A stretch of DNA of 16,227 nucleotides from Verrucomicrobiota bacterium (GTDB lineage Bacteria; Verrucomicrobiota; Verrucomicrobiia; Limisphaerales; JAHEOI01), in the NCBI GenBank assembly GCA_018610125.1, contig JAHEOI010000040.1:1-16227 (forward strand), given 5' to 3'. The notes under the pieces are model-generated. The model worked only from the letters and a program-made list of their open reading frames with translations, ran no database searches and was not told the DNA's origin. Each line of letters begins with the position of its first letter. Positions within the stretch are counted from its first letter, which is position 1. A program made the position numbers and the translations under genes. Below, piece by piece: positions 1-6,954 of the stretch.

Positions 1-63
1 ACCTTGATTGCCGGGAGTGTGTCGGTAGGGTGTCGGGTAGCGTAATTTTTTAAGGAGGGAATC
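1..63 (+). promoter_or_regulatory. Leader with strong Shine-Dalgarno for the first gene
   Basis: Bases 51-58 read TAAGGAGG, almost the full anti-16S complement, five bases before the ATG at 64. This fixes the start of the first gene and is the strongest ribosome binding site in the window. Two frames stay open from base 1, to stops at 43-45 and 51-53, so the end of an upstream gene probably lies here, but which frame is real cannot be told. Bases 19-40 hold an imperfect 11-bp tandem repeat (GTGTCGGTAGG followed by GTGTCGGGTAG). No convincing -35/-10 promoter was seen. Confidence 0.7.
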
Positions 64-1056
64 ATGAGTGAAAATAATGACTTACCGTGGTTTAAATTTT
101 ATCCTAAAGATTTCATGGGCGACAAGAATGTCCAGAGGATGTCACCGCTAGAAGTGGGGGTATATATCAAACTTCTTTGCCACCAGTGGGAGGCGGGTTC
201 GGTGCCAGTCTGCCGGGAGACAGCCGGTAGGATCGCCGGATGTACGACCGAAGAAATAGAGGAGGTCTGGCCGAAGATAGCCGACCTGTTCGAGCGAATC
301 CCTAACACGGATGAAATGAGAAATCCGAGATTGCACAAAGAAAGAGAAAAGGCAATAGAGCGCCGCGAAAGAGCCAAAAAAGCAGGAAAAGCCTCTGGAA
401 GGTCCCGGAGCTCTGAACAAAATGCTGAACAAAATGCTGAACGGCCCGTTCAACAAAATGCTGAACAAAATGCTGAACGGCCCGTTCAACAAAATGCTGA
501 ACAAAATGCCGAACTTAAGGGGGAACGGAAGGGGGAACCACACGCGCGTTCTGTATCAGATGTTCAGAGTACAGAAGTACAGAGTACAGACAACCAGAAA
601 ACAGACGTTCAGAAAACAGAAAAAACTTCCGATTCTAGCGAATCGGCTCTTGCGAGCGCGTCCGACCAAGTGCGCGCAAACACACCCGCGAAGAAAAAAA
701 AGAAGAGTCTGGATATTCTTGACGTGTTTGTTCAGAAAAACGAACCGGGTGAAATTGATGGCGGTGATGTCGTCGGTCTCTGGCTGTCTTTCCGAGACGA
801 ACGACCGCCGGAAAAGCAACTAAAAAAACAGGGTGCTGCTGCCAAACGATTGGCCGATGATTACACTCCAGAAGAAATAGCAAGGTCCATGTACGGCATC
901 CAGTACCTCTATCCTCACAGCGACGGCGAGGCGTGGGACCTTTTTGATCTCGAACGGAAGTTTCAGAAATGTTTTGATCAGGCGAGGAGCGAGATCGAGA
1001 GTAATACCCTGAAGCCTGAAATCGAACGAACCATGGAAGCGATCGAGGATCTTTGA
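64..1056 (+). CDS. DUF1376-type phage replication initiation protein
   Basis: The first 95 or so residues match the DUF1376 pattern found in phage replication modules: an opening LPWFKFYPKDF, then MSPLEVGVYIKLLCHQW, followed by a winged-helix-like section (ETAGRIAGCTTEEIEEVWP). A Lys/Arg-rich segment around residues 95-115 could bind DNA. Residues about 118-150 are a QNAEQNAERPVQ repeat, followed by a Gln/Thr/Lys-rich linker to about 215. The C-terminal part (about 220-310) is a second helical domain with DYTPEEIARSMYGIQYLY, resembling C-terminal domains of phage replication initiators. Domains of this class are known to work at the phage origin or in helicase loading; the exact role here is inferred. 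The start is fixed by TAAGGAGG. The next gene begins 20 bases downstream, suggesting one operon. The repeat array inside the gene is unusual and is listed separately. Confidence 0.8.
   Translation: MSENNDLPWFKFYPKDFMGDKNVQRMSPLEVGVYIKLLCHQWEAGSVPVCRETAGRIAGCTTEEIEEVWPKIADLFERIPNTDEMRNPRLHKEREKAIERRERAKKAGKASGRSRSSEQNAEQNAERPVQQNAEQNAERPVQQNAEQNAELKGERKGEPHARSVSDVQSTEVQSTDNQKTDVQKTEKTSDSSESALASASDQVRANTPAKKKKKSLDILDVFVQKNEPGEIDGGDVVGLWLSFRDERPPEKQLKKQGAAAKRLADDYTPEEIARSMYGIQYLYPHSDGEAWDLFDLERKFQKCFDQARSEIESNTLKPEIERTMEAIEDL
416..514 (+). repeat. 36-bp direct repeats with 12-bp subrepeats and 15-bp palindromes
   Basis: Two full 36-bp units (416-451 and 452-487) and most of a third (488-514) lie in tandem. 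Each unit has two copies of the 12-mer AACAAAATGCTG and ends in a palindromic segment. Six copies of the 12-mer start at 416, 428, 452, 464, 488 and 500, the last with one change (GCC for GCT). The palindrome TGAACGGCCCGTTCA, with 7-bp arms around a central C, occurs at 438-452 and 474-488. The repeat keeps the reading frame (12 codons per unit). The layout resembles iterons embedded in a phage replication gene, as in lambda O, so a replication origin is a reasonable inference but is not shown. Confidence 0.9.
629..646. other. Perfect inverted repeat (hairpin) inside the replication gene
   Basis: CCGATTC at 629-635 is followed by the four-base spacer TAGC and the exact reverse complement GAATCGG at 640-646. 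It sits about 115 bases after the 36-bp repeat array and about 45 bases before an A-rich purine tract (691-707). It could be part of an origin structure or just a chance hairpin within the variable linker-coding region. Confidence 0.6.
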
Positions 1057-1076
1057 ATTTGAGAACCGGAGGAGAC

Positions 1077-1535
1077 ATGATAAATAAAGAACTTTTTTCA
1101 AAGTGGATCGCGCTTATCGCCGAGATCACGGGGAAGGAGCTGACCGACGACGTCCGGCGCTTTTACTACGAGGAGCTGTCCGAATCTTTTTCCGATGAAG
1201 AATTCGAGAAAAGGGCGAGGGAGGTCGCCCGGTCCGCAGAATTCTTTCCGACCGTCGAGGAGTTTCTGGGCGACAGAGACGAACTTAACTACCAGGAGCG
1301 TGCCAAACTGGCGTGGTCATACAAAAAGGAAGATCTGCCGGAAGGGCTGAAGCCAGATCGGTTTGACGAAATAGATGAAATTATCGATTTTACGGAACAC
1401 TGGGACCCGTCCCGGCTCTCAATCGCCGAGCGGCTGGGGCAAAGAAAGAAATATATTAACCAGTACAGGGCCATGCTGAAAAAGATTGAGGCTGATTCAA
1501 AAAAACTCGAACTCAATTACGATGAGCAGACCTGA
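1077..1535 (+). CDS. Putative helicase-loader-like phage replication protein
   Basis: This is a 152-residue acidic protein. The ATG at 1077 is chosen over an upstream in-frame ATG at 1053 because GGAGGAGA at 1068-1075 is a good SD for 1077, and 1053 lies within the previous gene. The N-terminal 65 residues (start MINKELFSKWIALIAEITG, then a stretch of helices ending in FFPTVEEFLG) follow the pattern of the small replication proteins of the phage SPP1 G39P helicase loader/inhibitor N-terminal fold: three to four helices then an 'F-P-T-x-x-E-F' close. The C-terminus (about 115-152) is Lys-rich and probably helical. Position between a replication initiator and a nuclease supports a role in replication, perhaps bringing in the host or phage DnaB-type helicase. 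The family match is by eye only, so the function is tentative. Confidence 0.5.
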   Translation: MINKELFSKWIALIAEITGKELTDDVRRFYYEELSESFSDEEFEKRAREVARSAEFFPTVEEFLGDRDELNYQERAKLAWSYKKEDLPEGLKPDRFDEIDEIIDFTEHWDPSRLSIAERLGQRKKYINQYRAMLKKIEADSKKLELNYDEQT

Positions 1536-1875
1536 AAAAAAAGAGCAGTTTGCTGTTGCCGAGTGGTTGGACTGGAAGGGCCTCGTATGGATACATGTAA
1601 GCCACGAAGGTAAGAGACACGCCAAATATGCAGAGGATTTAAAGAGAGCAGGGCTGAAAAGTGGATTTCCGGACGTGGCGATTTTCGAGGCGCCCCCGAA
1701 ATATCCCGACAAAAAAGGTGTTGCTATTGAGTTGAAAAGAGAAGACGGCTATCCGTCCGATCTGCGGGATTCGCAGCGGGAGTGGCTTGAAAAGCTTGAG
1801 AACTGCGGTTGGTGGACAGGCGTATGCTTTGGGGCCGATGACGCTATTGAAACGCTTGAAGAACTCGGATATTGA
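1522..1875 (+). CDS. VRR-NUC domain nuclease
   Basis: A 117-residue protein consisting of one VRR-NUC (PD-(D/E)XK-like) domain, a Holliday-junction/flap-type nuclease family widespread in phage replication modules. The core motifs are visible: SGFPDVAIF (D51) as the PD motif, then GVAIELKRE (E70-x-K72) as the E-x-K strand, and a conserved Q at about 85 followed by WLEKLENCGWWTGVCFG, the usual C-terminal strand-helix end. KKEQFAVAEWL near the N-terminus fits the first helix with its conserved acidic residue. The ATG at 1522 overlaps the previous gene by 14 bases. An in-frame TTG at 1486 would add 12 residues with no homology-like content and is not preferred. No strong SD is visible, so translation is probably coupled. 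The likely role is resolving branched replication or recombination DNA before packaging. Confidence 0.85.
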   Translation: MSRPEKKEQFAVAEWLDWKGLVWIHVSHEGKRHAKYAEDLKRAGLKSGFPDVAIFEAPPKYPDKKGVAIELKREDGYPSDLRDSQREWLEKLENCGWWTGVCFGADDAIETLEELGY

Positions 1876-1933
1876 TTTTATACTAAAGAGGGTGAAGGGA
1901 GCAGTAGTTCACTGGATTTCTAAATAGAGCCCC

Positions 1934-2269
1934 ATGAAAAAATCGTTGATGCCATGCTCGCAACGGGGCTGTGGTTCTCTCGTAGAAGAGGGGTATTGCG
2001 ACGACCATAAAAGTCCCGGCCCTGTAGTAGCTGAAAAACAACGACAGTATTTCAAGAACCGTTTTTACGACACTGAATCTTGGCGGAACAAGCGTGACTA
2101 TTATCTCGAAAAAAATCCGCTTTGTAACAATTGCGGCGACGCGGCGACCGAGGTCGACCACATTGTACCTCTCCGGCAGGGCGGCGATAAGTGGGATGAC
2201 GGCAACCTGCAGTCATTGTGCAAGCCGTGCCACGGTAAGAAAACTGCTGAAGAAGTGTTTGACCGTTAA
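1934..2269 (+). CDS. HNH endonuclease of the packaging module
   Basis: A 111-residue protein with a C-terminal HNH domain of the type found directly upstream of phage terminases. Visible residues are the zinc pair C64-x2-C67, the catalytic pair D75-H76 in EVDHIVPLRQGG, N91 in DGNLQSLC, and the second zinc pair C96-x2-C99 followed by H100. A second Cys/His set near the N-terminus (C8, C13, C22, H25) looks like an extra zinc knuckle and is common in this phage subfamily. In HK97-like phages such HNH proteins act with the terminase in genome cutting; that role is inferred from position and family. The start at 1934 keeps the N-terminal Cys set. The SD is weak. A 58-base gap separates it from the nuclease gene upstream. 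Confidence 0.9.
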   Translation: MKKSLMPCSQRGCGSLVEEGYCDDHKSPGPVVAEKQRQYFKNRFYDTESWRNKRDYYLEKNPLCNNCGDAATEVDHIVPLRQGGDKWDDGNLQSLCKPCHGKKTAEEVFDR

Positions 2270-2497
2270 CGGGGTACGTCGTCATGAGAGCGGTGCGAGG
2301 TAATTTTAGACAGGCGACAAAACGTGATAAAGTTTTTCAGACTTCATATAAGTAAGCCACCCGGGGGCGGTTCAAATCGCTCAAATGAAATCGTTCAGGA
2401 CGCCGAGCGGAATCGAGCTTGTGAGAGAGAGGGGGGGTTTACCACGAAATCCTGACAACCCCTTCAATCGACCCTCATAATAAGACAGCCCACAAAA
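2270..2497. other. Non-coding packaging-region candidate between HNH and terminase
   Basis: This 228-base stretch is the longest non-coding gap in the window. It holds a G-run GGGGGCGG (2363-2370) followed directly by TTCAAATCGC, a second G-run of seven (2431-2437) after a GAGAGAGA tract, and an 11-base near-direct repeat (AAATCGCTCAA at 2374-2384 and AAATCGTTCAG at 2388-2398). G-rich elements followed by TCAAATC-like sequence between HNH and small-terminase genes recur in many HK97-like phages. The location fits a terminase binding or cos site. No open frame of interest, tRNA or clear terminator was seen. Confidence 0.45.
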
Positions 2498-3019
2498 ATG
2501 CCAAAAACCGAAAACCGATACGACACTTGCGGCACCTTCGGAGGCGAGACTCAGGAAGGTAAGGACTGCAGTCGTACCGCAGGCTGGGGTACAGCAAACA
2601 ATACCGGCCGCTGCAAAGACCACCTTGTCCAGTCCGTTCAGCAGGCCGACGGTCTGCCGGCACCGCCAAGATACTATGACGGTATCGAAATACAGTACTG
2701 GTACCGTGTGATCGCAGTACTTAAAGACCATCAGCTTTACGACGAAGCAGACTTCGGCGCAATCGAATCTCTCTGTGAAAACCTGGCAAAAAAACGGGAG
2801 AGCTGGGAGAATATTAGAATCAATGGATGGACCGGCCACTTTAAATCCGAAGAGAAAACTGATAAAAACCCTGCCGCTGTCCTTCACAATCAGGCCTGTA
2901 CGAGAATCAAGAAGTTATCGAACGTCCTCGGCCTCACACCTAATGCCCGACGAACACTTGTCTCGCCGGAAGAAGAGGACGACGACGAGCCCGACGAAAT
3001 GGAGGAACTACTCGGTTAA
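2498..3019 (+). CDS. terS: Phage terminase small subunit (P27-like)
   Basis: A 173-residue protein directly before the large terminase. The central and C-terminal parts follow the P27 small-terminase pattern: YYDGIEIQYWYRVIAVLKDHQLYDEAD (helix-turn-helix DNA-binding region, about 59-84), an aliphatic helix to about 105, NP at 124-125, and the closing helix with IKKLSNVLGLTPNARR. The last 18 residues are strongly acidic. The N-terminus carries C11, C24, C39 and H42 in a Gly-rich setting (GWGT), a likely zinc-binding finger seen in some small terminases. The protein recognises the packaging site and recruits the large subunit. The start at 2498 has only an A-rich leader and no clear SD. Its stop is one base before the large-subunit ATG. 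Confidence 0.8.
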   Translation: MPKTENRYDTCGTFGGETQEGKDCSRTAGWGTANNTGRCKDHLVQSVQQADGLPAPPRYYDGIEIQYWYRVIAVLKDHQLYDEADFGAIESLCENLAKKRESWENIRINGWTGHFKSEEKTDKNPAAVLHNQACTRIKKLSNVLGLTPNARRTLVSPEEEDDDEPDEMEELLG

Positions 3020-3020
3020 G

Positions 3021-4772
3021 ATGACTACAGCAACCCGACAGTCCGAGACGGTCAAAATAGCCGACGGCATTTTTTGGGACGAACAAAAAGCGTCCGAAGC
3101 CGTCAAATTCATCGAAACCTGCCGCCACTGGAAAGGCGACTGGGCCGGACAAAAAATCAAGCTTATGCCGTGGCAGAAACAAATTGTCCGAGACATATGG
3201 GGCCACGTCGGGCCGGACGGAAAGCGGATTATTCAGGACGTATATATCGAGGTGCCGCGGAAAAACGGAAAGTCCACGCTCCTATCAGCGGTGGCTGTAA
3301 AGGGATTATTCCACGAAAAGGAGCCTGGGGCCGAATTATATACCGCGGCAGACGACAGAGACCAGGCGAAAATTGTTTGGAAATCCGCTAAAAAAATGGT
3401 CGAGCGGACTCCGGCCCTTGAAAAGAGAGCAGAGATAAAAGACTACAAAAACCTGATCGAATATCCCGAATATGACGGTGAGCTAAAACCCCGCCCCAAG
3501 AATCCCGGAAAACAGGAGGGGCTGAATATATTTTTTCTAATCTACGATGAGCTGCACGTCATAAGCGACCAGGAGGAATACAACAGCCTGACCTCCGCTA
3601 CCGGAACCCGATCCGAGCCGATCACCTTCCGCATCACGACGGCTGGCAACGACAAAAATTCTATTTGCGGCTCCGAACACGAATATACAAAAAAGGTCAA
3701 CGCCGGCGAGGCAAACGATCCCTCTTACTACGGCGTAATTTTTTCTGCTGACGACCAAGAGTATTCATTTCCACAACACTGGTACGACCCGGACCACCCG
3801 AGCCACCCGGAGAACTGGAGGGACGACGCACCGCGCTGTTGGGAGACATCGGAAGACACAGACTGGACCAACGAAAAGTCTTGGTACGCAGCTAACCCGG
3901 CTTTGGAAAGAGAAACCGATAGCGGTACGGTCGGATTTCGAAAATACGATCAGCTGAAAAAAGAAGTTGAACGGGCGGAGGAAAAGCCGCTGAACCGCGT
4001 CAAGGTGAAGCAAAAGTTCTTGAACATCTGGACGTCGCCGACCAACGCATTTCTGCGCCCAGACGAGTGGTCCGAAATCGGTATAAATTATCGTGGCCGG
4101 CCGTTTGGCGACCTAAATCAAAGCATATATGAATATCTTGAGGGCCGGCAATGCACGATGGGCATCGACCTGTCAAGCAAATCCGACCTGACCGCCCTCG
4201 TACTGGTATTTTCGACACCGAAAGGCGTATTTTTCATCCCCGAGATGTTTGCACCCCGTACAAAGATATTTCAGATGCAAGACGACGAAAATATACCCTT
4301 TAAGGATTGGCGGGACGCCGGGTTTATTCAGCAAGCCGGGTACGATGTGATTGATTACGAGCCGGCATACGATCAAATCGAAGAATGGAACAACAGATAC
4401 AAGATCACCGAGGCGCCATACGACCCGTGGGGAGCGCAGGAGTTCTGGCAAAATGTTCAGGAGCGGTTTGGTGTGACTTGCGTCAAATACCCGCAGACGA
4501 TGAAGTATTTGGCCCCGCCCACGTCCGACCTGTACAAACGCGTTAAGGAGGGGTCGATATACCATCCAGAGAACCCGGCGTTTACCTGGCAAATTGAAAA
4601 TTGCGTCGTTTACGAAGATAATTCAGGGTATATGAGACCGAAAAAAGACGAATCCGAAGCAAAAATCGACGGCGTCATAGCCCTTCTTATGGCGCTTGAC
4701 CGGATTACTCGCAGCGAAAGCGATGAGCCTGACATAAACAAAACAATTAAAGAGCGCGGAGGGCTGTTGTGA
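3021..4772 (+). CDS. terL: Phage terminase large subunit (HK97-type)
   Basis: A 583-residue packaging motor with the N-terminal ATPase and C-terminal nuclease of the Terminase_1 family. The Walker A-like motif is PRKNGKST at 79-86. Walker B is FFLIYDE at 171-177 with catalytic E177. The coupling region TSATGTRSEPITFRITTAG (191-209) follows. The RNase H-like nuclease domain shows GIDLSSKSDLTALVLV (D383), YDPW (D468) and KIDGVIALLMAL (D550), the usual acidic triad positions. The open frame extends back to 2775, but that part overlaps the small subunit; the ATG at 3021, right after the terS stop at 3019, is chosen. Length is typical. It threads DNA through the portal into the prohead and cuts it. 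The TGA stop overlaps the GTG start of the next small gene. Confidence 0.95.
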   Translation: MTTATRQSETVKIADGIFWDEQKASEAVKFIETCRHWKGDWAGQKIKLMPWQKQIVRDIWGHVGPDGKRIIQDVYIEVPRKNGKSTLLSAVAVKGLFHEKEPGAELYTAADDRDQAKIVWKSAKKMVERTPALEKRAEIKDYKNLIEYPEYDGELKPRPKNPGKQEGLNIFFLIYDELHVISDQEEYNSLTSATGTRSEPITFRITTAGNDKNSICGSEHEYTKKVNAGEANDPSYYGVIFSADDQEYSFPQHWYDPDHPSHPENWRDDAPRCWETSEDTDWTNEKSWYAANPALERETDSGTVGFRKYDQLKKEVERAEEKPLNRVKVKQKFLNIWTSPTNAFLRPDEWSEIGINYRGRPFGDLNQSIYEYLEGRQCTMGIDLSSKSDLTALVLVFSTPKGVFFIPEMFAPRTKIFQMQDDENIPFKDWRDAGFIQQAGYDVIDYEPAYDQIEEWNNRYKITEAPYDPWGAQEFWQNVQERFGVTCVKYPQTMKYLAPPTSDLYKRVKEGSIYHPENPAFTWQIENCVVYEDNSGYMRPKKDESEAKIDGVIALLMALDRITRSESDEPDINKTIKERGGLL

Positions 4773-4915
4773 CCGATTTAGTTGAATTATTTATCGGCCT
4801 GGTGTTGATCGGATCCGGCCTGATATTGGAATTCCCCGCCGTTTTCCCTTATTTTGTCATTGCGGTCGGAGTTATACTTACAGCATACCCGGTATATTCG
4901 ATATATTTTGACTAA
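4769..4915 (+). CDS. Small two-helix membrane protein of unknown function
   Basis: A 48-residue ORF starting with GTG that overlaps the terL stop (GTGA) and ends in TAA whose last base starts the portal ATG (TAATG). It fills the 142-base space exactly and so looks translationally coupled on both sides. The product is very hydrophobic: LFIGLVLIGSGLILEF (about 7-22) and VFPYFVIAVGVILTAY (about 25-40) look like two membrane segments joined by a short turn, ending in YSIYFD. It has no motif I recognise and no cleavable signal pattern. It could be a small membrane-associated morphogenesis factor or an unrelated accessory protein. The tight overlaps argue that it is a real gene. Confidence 0.65.
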   Translation: MTDLVELFIGLVLIGSGLILEFPAVFPYFVIAVGVILTAYPVYSIYFD

Positions 4916-6912
4916 TGGGACTTTTCAGTGACGCGCTCGAAACTCGCGGATCAATCAACAGCCCAGAGGACCTGCTGAAACTTAGCAAGTCCGGCACTCA
5001 GACAAAGGCCGGTGTCGGAATAGACAAAGATTCAGCCCTTTCACTTCCGGCTGTCTATAATGCCATCCGGGTCTTGTCCGAAACCGCAGCGTCTCTCCCA
5101 CTTGAGCTATTTCGACGCACCGGACCCCGAGAAAAAGAGCGAGCTACCGACCACCCGCTGTATAACCTGGTCAAAAACGAACCGAACGGTAATCAGACAT
5201 CAACCGCCTGGAGAGAGTCCCTATTTGCTAATCTACACGGCTGGGGAAACGGATTTTCAAAAATATCGTTTTTTCGGGGTATGCCGGCGAAAATCGAACA
5301 CGTAAAAGCAGAGAATACCAAAGTATTCGAGAAAGCCGGCACCGGAAATAAGGCTTTTAAGGCAGGCGCCGGTACCGGCGACAGCGAAAATTTTCCGCGT
5401 GGCCGATTTCTTCATGTTCATCTCTACTCATACGACGGACTCGCCGGCCTATCTCCGATCGCGAAAGCCCGACAGTCTCTTGGCCTGGCAAAAGCGGGTC
5501 GAGATTTTCAGGCCCGATTTTTCAAGGACGACGGGACGCCGGGCGGCGCAATTGAGACCGAACAAAAGCTTGACCAGGAGGCAAAGGACCTCGTAAAAAA
5601 GGACTGGAAAAACAAATTCACGGGAGAAGAAGGTTGGCACGAACCGGCCGTCCTGGATATGGGAATGGATTGGAAGGAAATTTCCATTCCACAGCGAGAC
5701 GCCCAGTTTATTGAAACACAGGACTTTTCGGTTCGCGAAATTGCCCGGATGTTCAACATTCAGCCGCATTTGATCAAAGACCTTGACGACGCAACGTTCA
5801 GCAACATCGATACTCAGTCTCTCGAATTTGTAAAATTCTCCCTCCGCCCGATCCTTGTGAAATTTGAGCAAGAACTAAACCGGAAGCTGATTCCCGAGGA
5901 GGAAAAGGGCGAACTGTTTTTTGAGCACCAGCTGCAGGGTCTTCTCCGCGGTGACGTCGAGGCCCGGTCTGAATTCTATCGCACCGGAATAAGCAACGGC
6001 TTTTTTACACCAAACGAGGTCCGGTCATTTGAAAACCTCAACCCAATCGATGGGGGGGATAAACTGTTTCTCCAAAATAACATGCTGGCAATCGCCGAAG
6101 AGGGCACCGATCCCGATGATCTGTCTGCCGAGCAGGACGACGCCGAAGATGCACGGGACCGTGCCGAAATGATGAAACGGGAAGGCGATAAAACGATTGA
6201 AGTAAGAAACGCGAATCAGAAATCCCAGATAAAACAGGATTTTCAGCCGACATTTATCGACGCAGCCGAACGAATCATTCGCCGTGAAACATCCGACATC
6301 CTTGACATCGCCCGATCGACACTACCACAGGACCGGCAGGGATTTGAGGACAGGCTCGACGAATTTTTGGAAGATCACACAGAGTTTTTTCGCGAGCAAT
6401 TTATTCCACCGTCACAGACCCTCGTATCACAGATTATACCGATTCTTGAAGACGAGGCCGGCCAGTCTCTTGAAAATTTCGACGAAGAAGAAGAAATTAT
6501 TACGACGCTTGATGGAAGCGCCGAGGCACACGCAAACGAAGTCCGTGATCGCACGCTCGAAACGATACAGACACCGGAAGGCCGTGACGAGCCGATCGCC
6601 GCGATTGAAGAACGGTTCAATGACCGCCGCCGTGAGCGACCGGAGGGAGTGGGGAAAAGGGAAGCGTCCGAGGTTGCCGGATCAGTTGAATTGGCTGCCT
6701 TTACATTCGCTGGAATATCCCGGAAAATATGGGTGGACGCACCGGATGACAGTTGCCCGGCGTGTCGAAATTTAAACGGTGTCGTTGTTGAAATAAATGC
6801 AAGGTTTGCTCAGGCCGGCGAGGATATTACGGGCGAGGGGTGGACGCCGACCTCTTCTGTTCAGCGTCCGCCGTTGCATACAGGTTGTACCTGTTCGATT
6901 CAGCCGGGATGA
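4915..6912 (+). CDS. Portal protein fused to Mu gpF-like head morphogenesis domain
   Basis: A 665-residue protein, much longer than a usual HK97 portal (about 400-430). Residues about 30-395 are an HK97-family portal: SLPAVYNAIRVLSETAASLP, DHPLYNLVKNEPN, and VREIARMFNIQPHLIKDL before SNIDTQSLEFVKFSLRPIL. This part forms the dodecameric DNA channel and terminase dock. After an acidic linker (about 395-430), a long helical segment leads to a C-terminal MuF/SPP1 gp7-like region: C614-P-A-C617 in DDSCPACRNLNGVV and PPLHTGCTC with H655, C658 and C660 at the very end, the usual metal-binding set of this domain. Normally MuF is a separate minor head protein. No SD is visible; the start overlaps the preceding stop. 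No frameshift is needed, so it is a true single-frame fusion. Confidence 0.88.
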   Translation: MGLFSDALETRGSINSPEDLLKLSKSGTQTKAGVGIDKDSALSLPAVYNAIRVLSETAASLPLELFRRTGPREKERATDHPLYNLVKNEPNGNQTSTAWRESLFANLHGWGNGFSKISFFRGMPAKIEHVKAENTKVFEKAGTGNKAFKAGAGTGDSENFPRGRFLHVHLYSYDGLAGLSPIAKARQSLGLAKAGRDFQARFFKDDGTPGGAIETEQKLDQEAKDLVKKDWKNKFTGEEGWHEPAVLDMGMDWKEISIPQRDAQFIETQDFSVREIARMFNIQPHLIKDLDDATFSNIDTQSLEFVKFSLRPILVKFEQELNRKLIPEEEKGELFFEHQLQGLLRGDVEARSEFYRTGISNGFFTPNEVRSFENLNPIDGGDKLFLQNNMLAIAEEGTDPDDLSAEQDDAEDARDRAEMMKREGDKTIEVRNANQKSQIKQDFQPTFIDAAERIIRRETSDILDIARSTLPQDRQGFEDRLDEFLEDHTEFFREQFIPPSQTLVSQIIPILEDEAGQSLENFDEEEEIITTLDGSAEAHANEVRDRTLETIQTPEGRDEPIAAIEERFNDRRRERPEGVGKREASEVAGSVELAAFTFAGISRKIWVDAPDDSCPACRNLNGVVVEINARFAQAGEDITGEGWTPTSSVQRPPLHTGCTCSIQPG

Positions 6913-6954
6913 AGCGAGCCAGTAACCAAAATTTAAATTTATTTGAGGCCAGAT

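Noticed and set aside
416..514. CRISPR array
   Set aside because: The 36-bp units follow each other with no unique spacers and keep a 12-codon coding period, so they are tandem repeats within a gene.
422..823. A 133-codon plus-strand ORF across the repeat array
   Set aside because: It is a different-frame reading of the replication gene. Its repeats are simply the same DNA repeats, it overlaps the well-supported DUF1376 gene completely, and it has no SD.
2300..2360. Promoter in the HNH-terminase gap (TAGACA ... TAAAGT, or TATAAG)
   Set aside because: Only weak, poorly spaced partial matches to sigma-70 boxes; not enough to call.
2775..3020. Longer large terminase starting at 2775
   Set aside because: The extra 82 residues overlap the small terminase gene and show no terminase-like features; the ATG at 3021 directly follows the terS stop.
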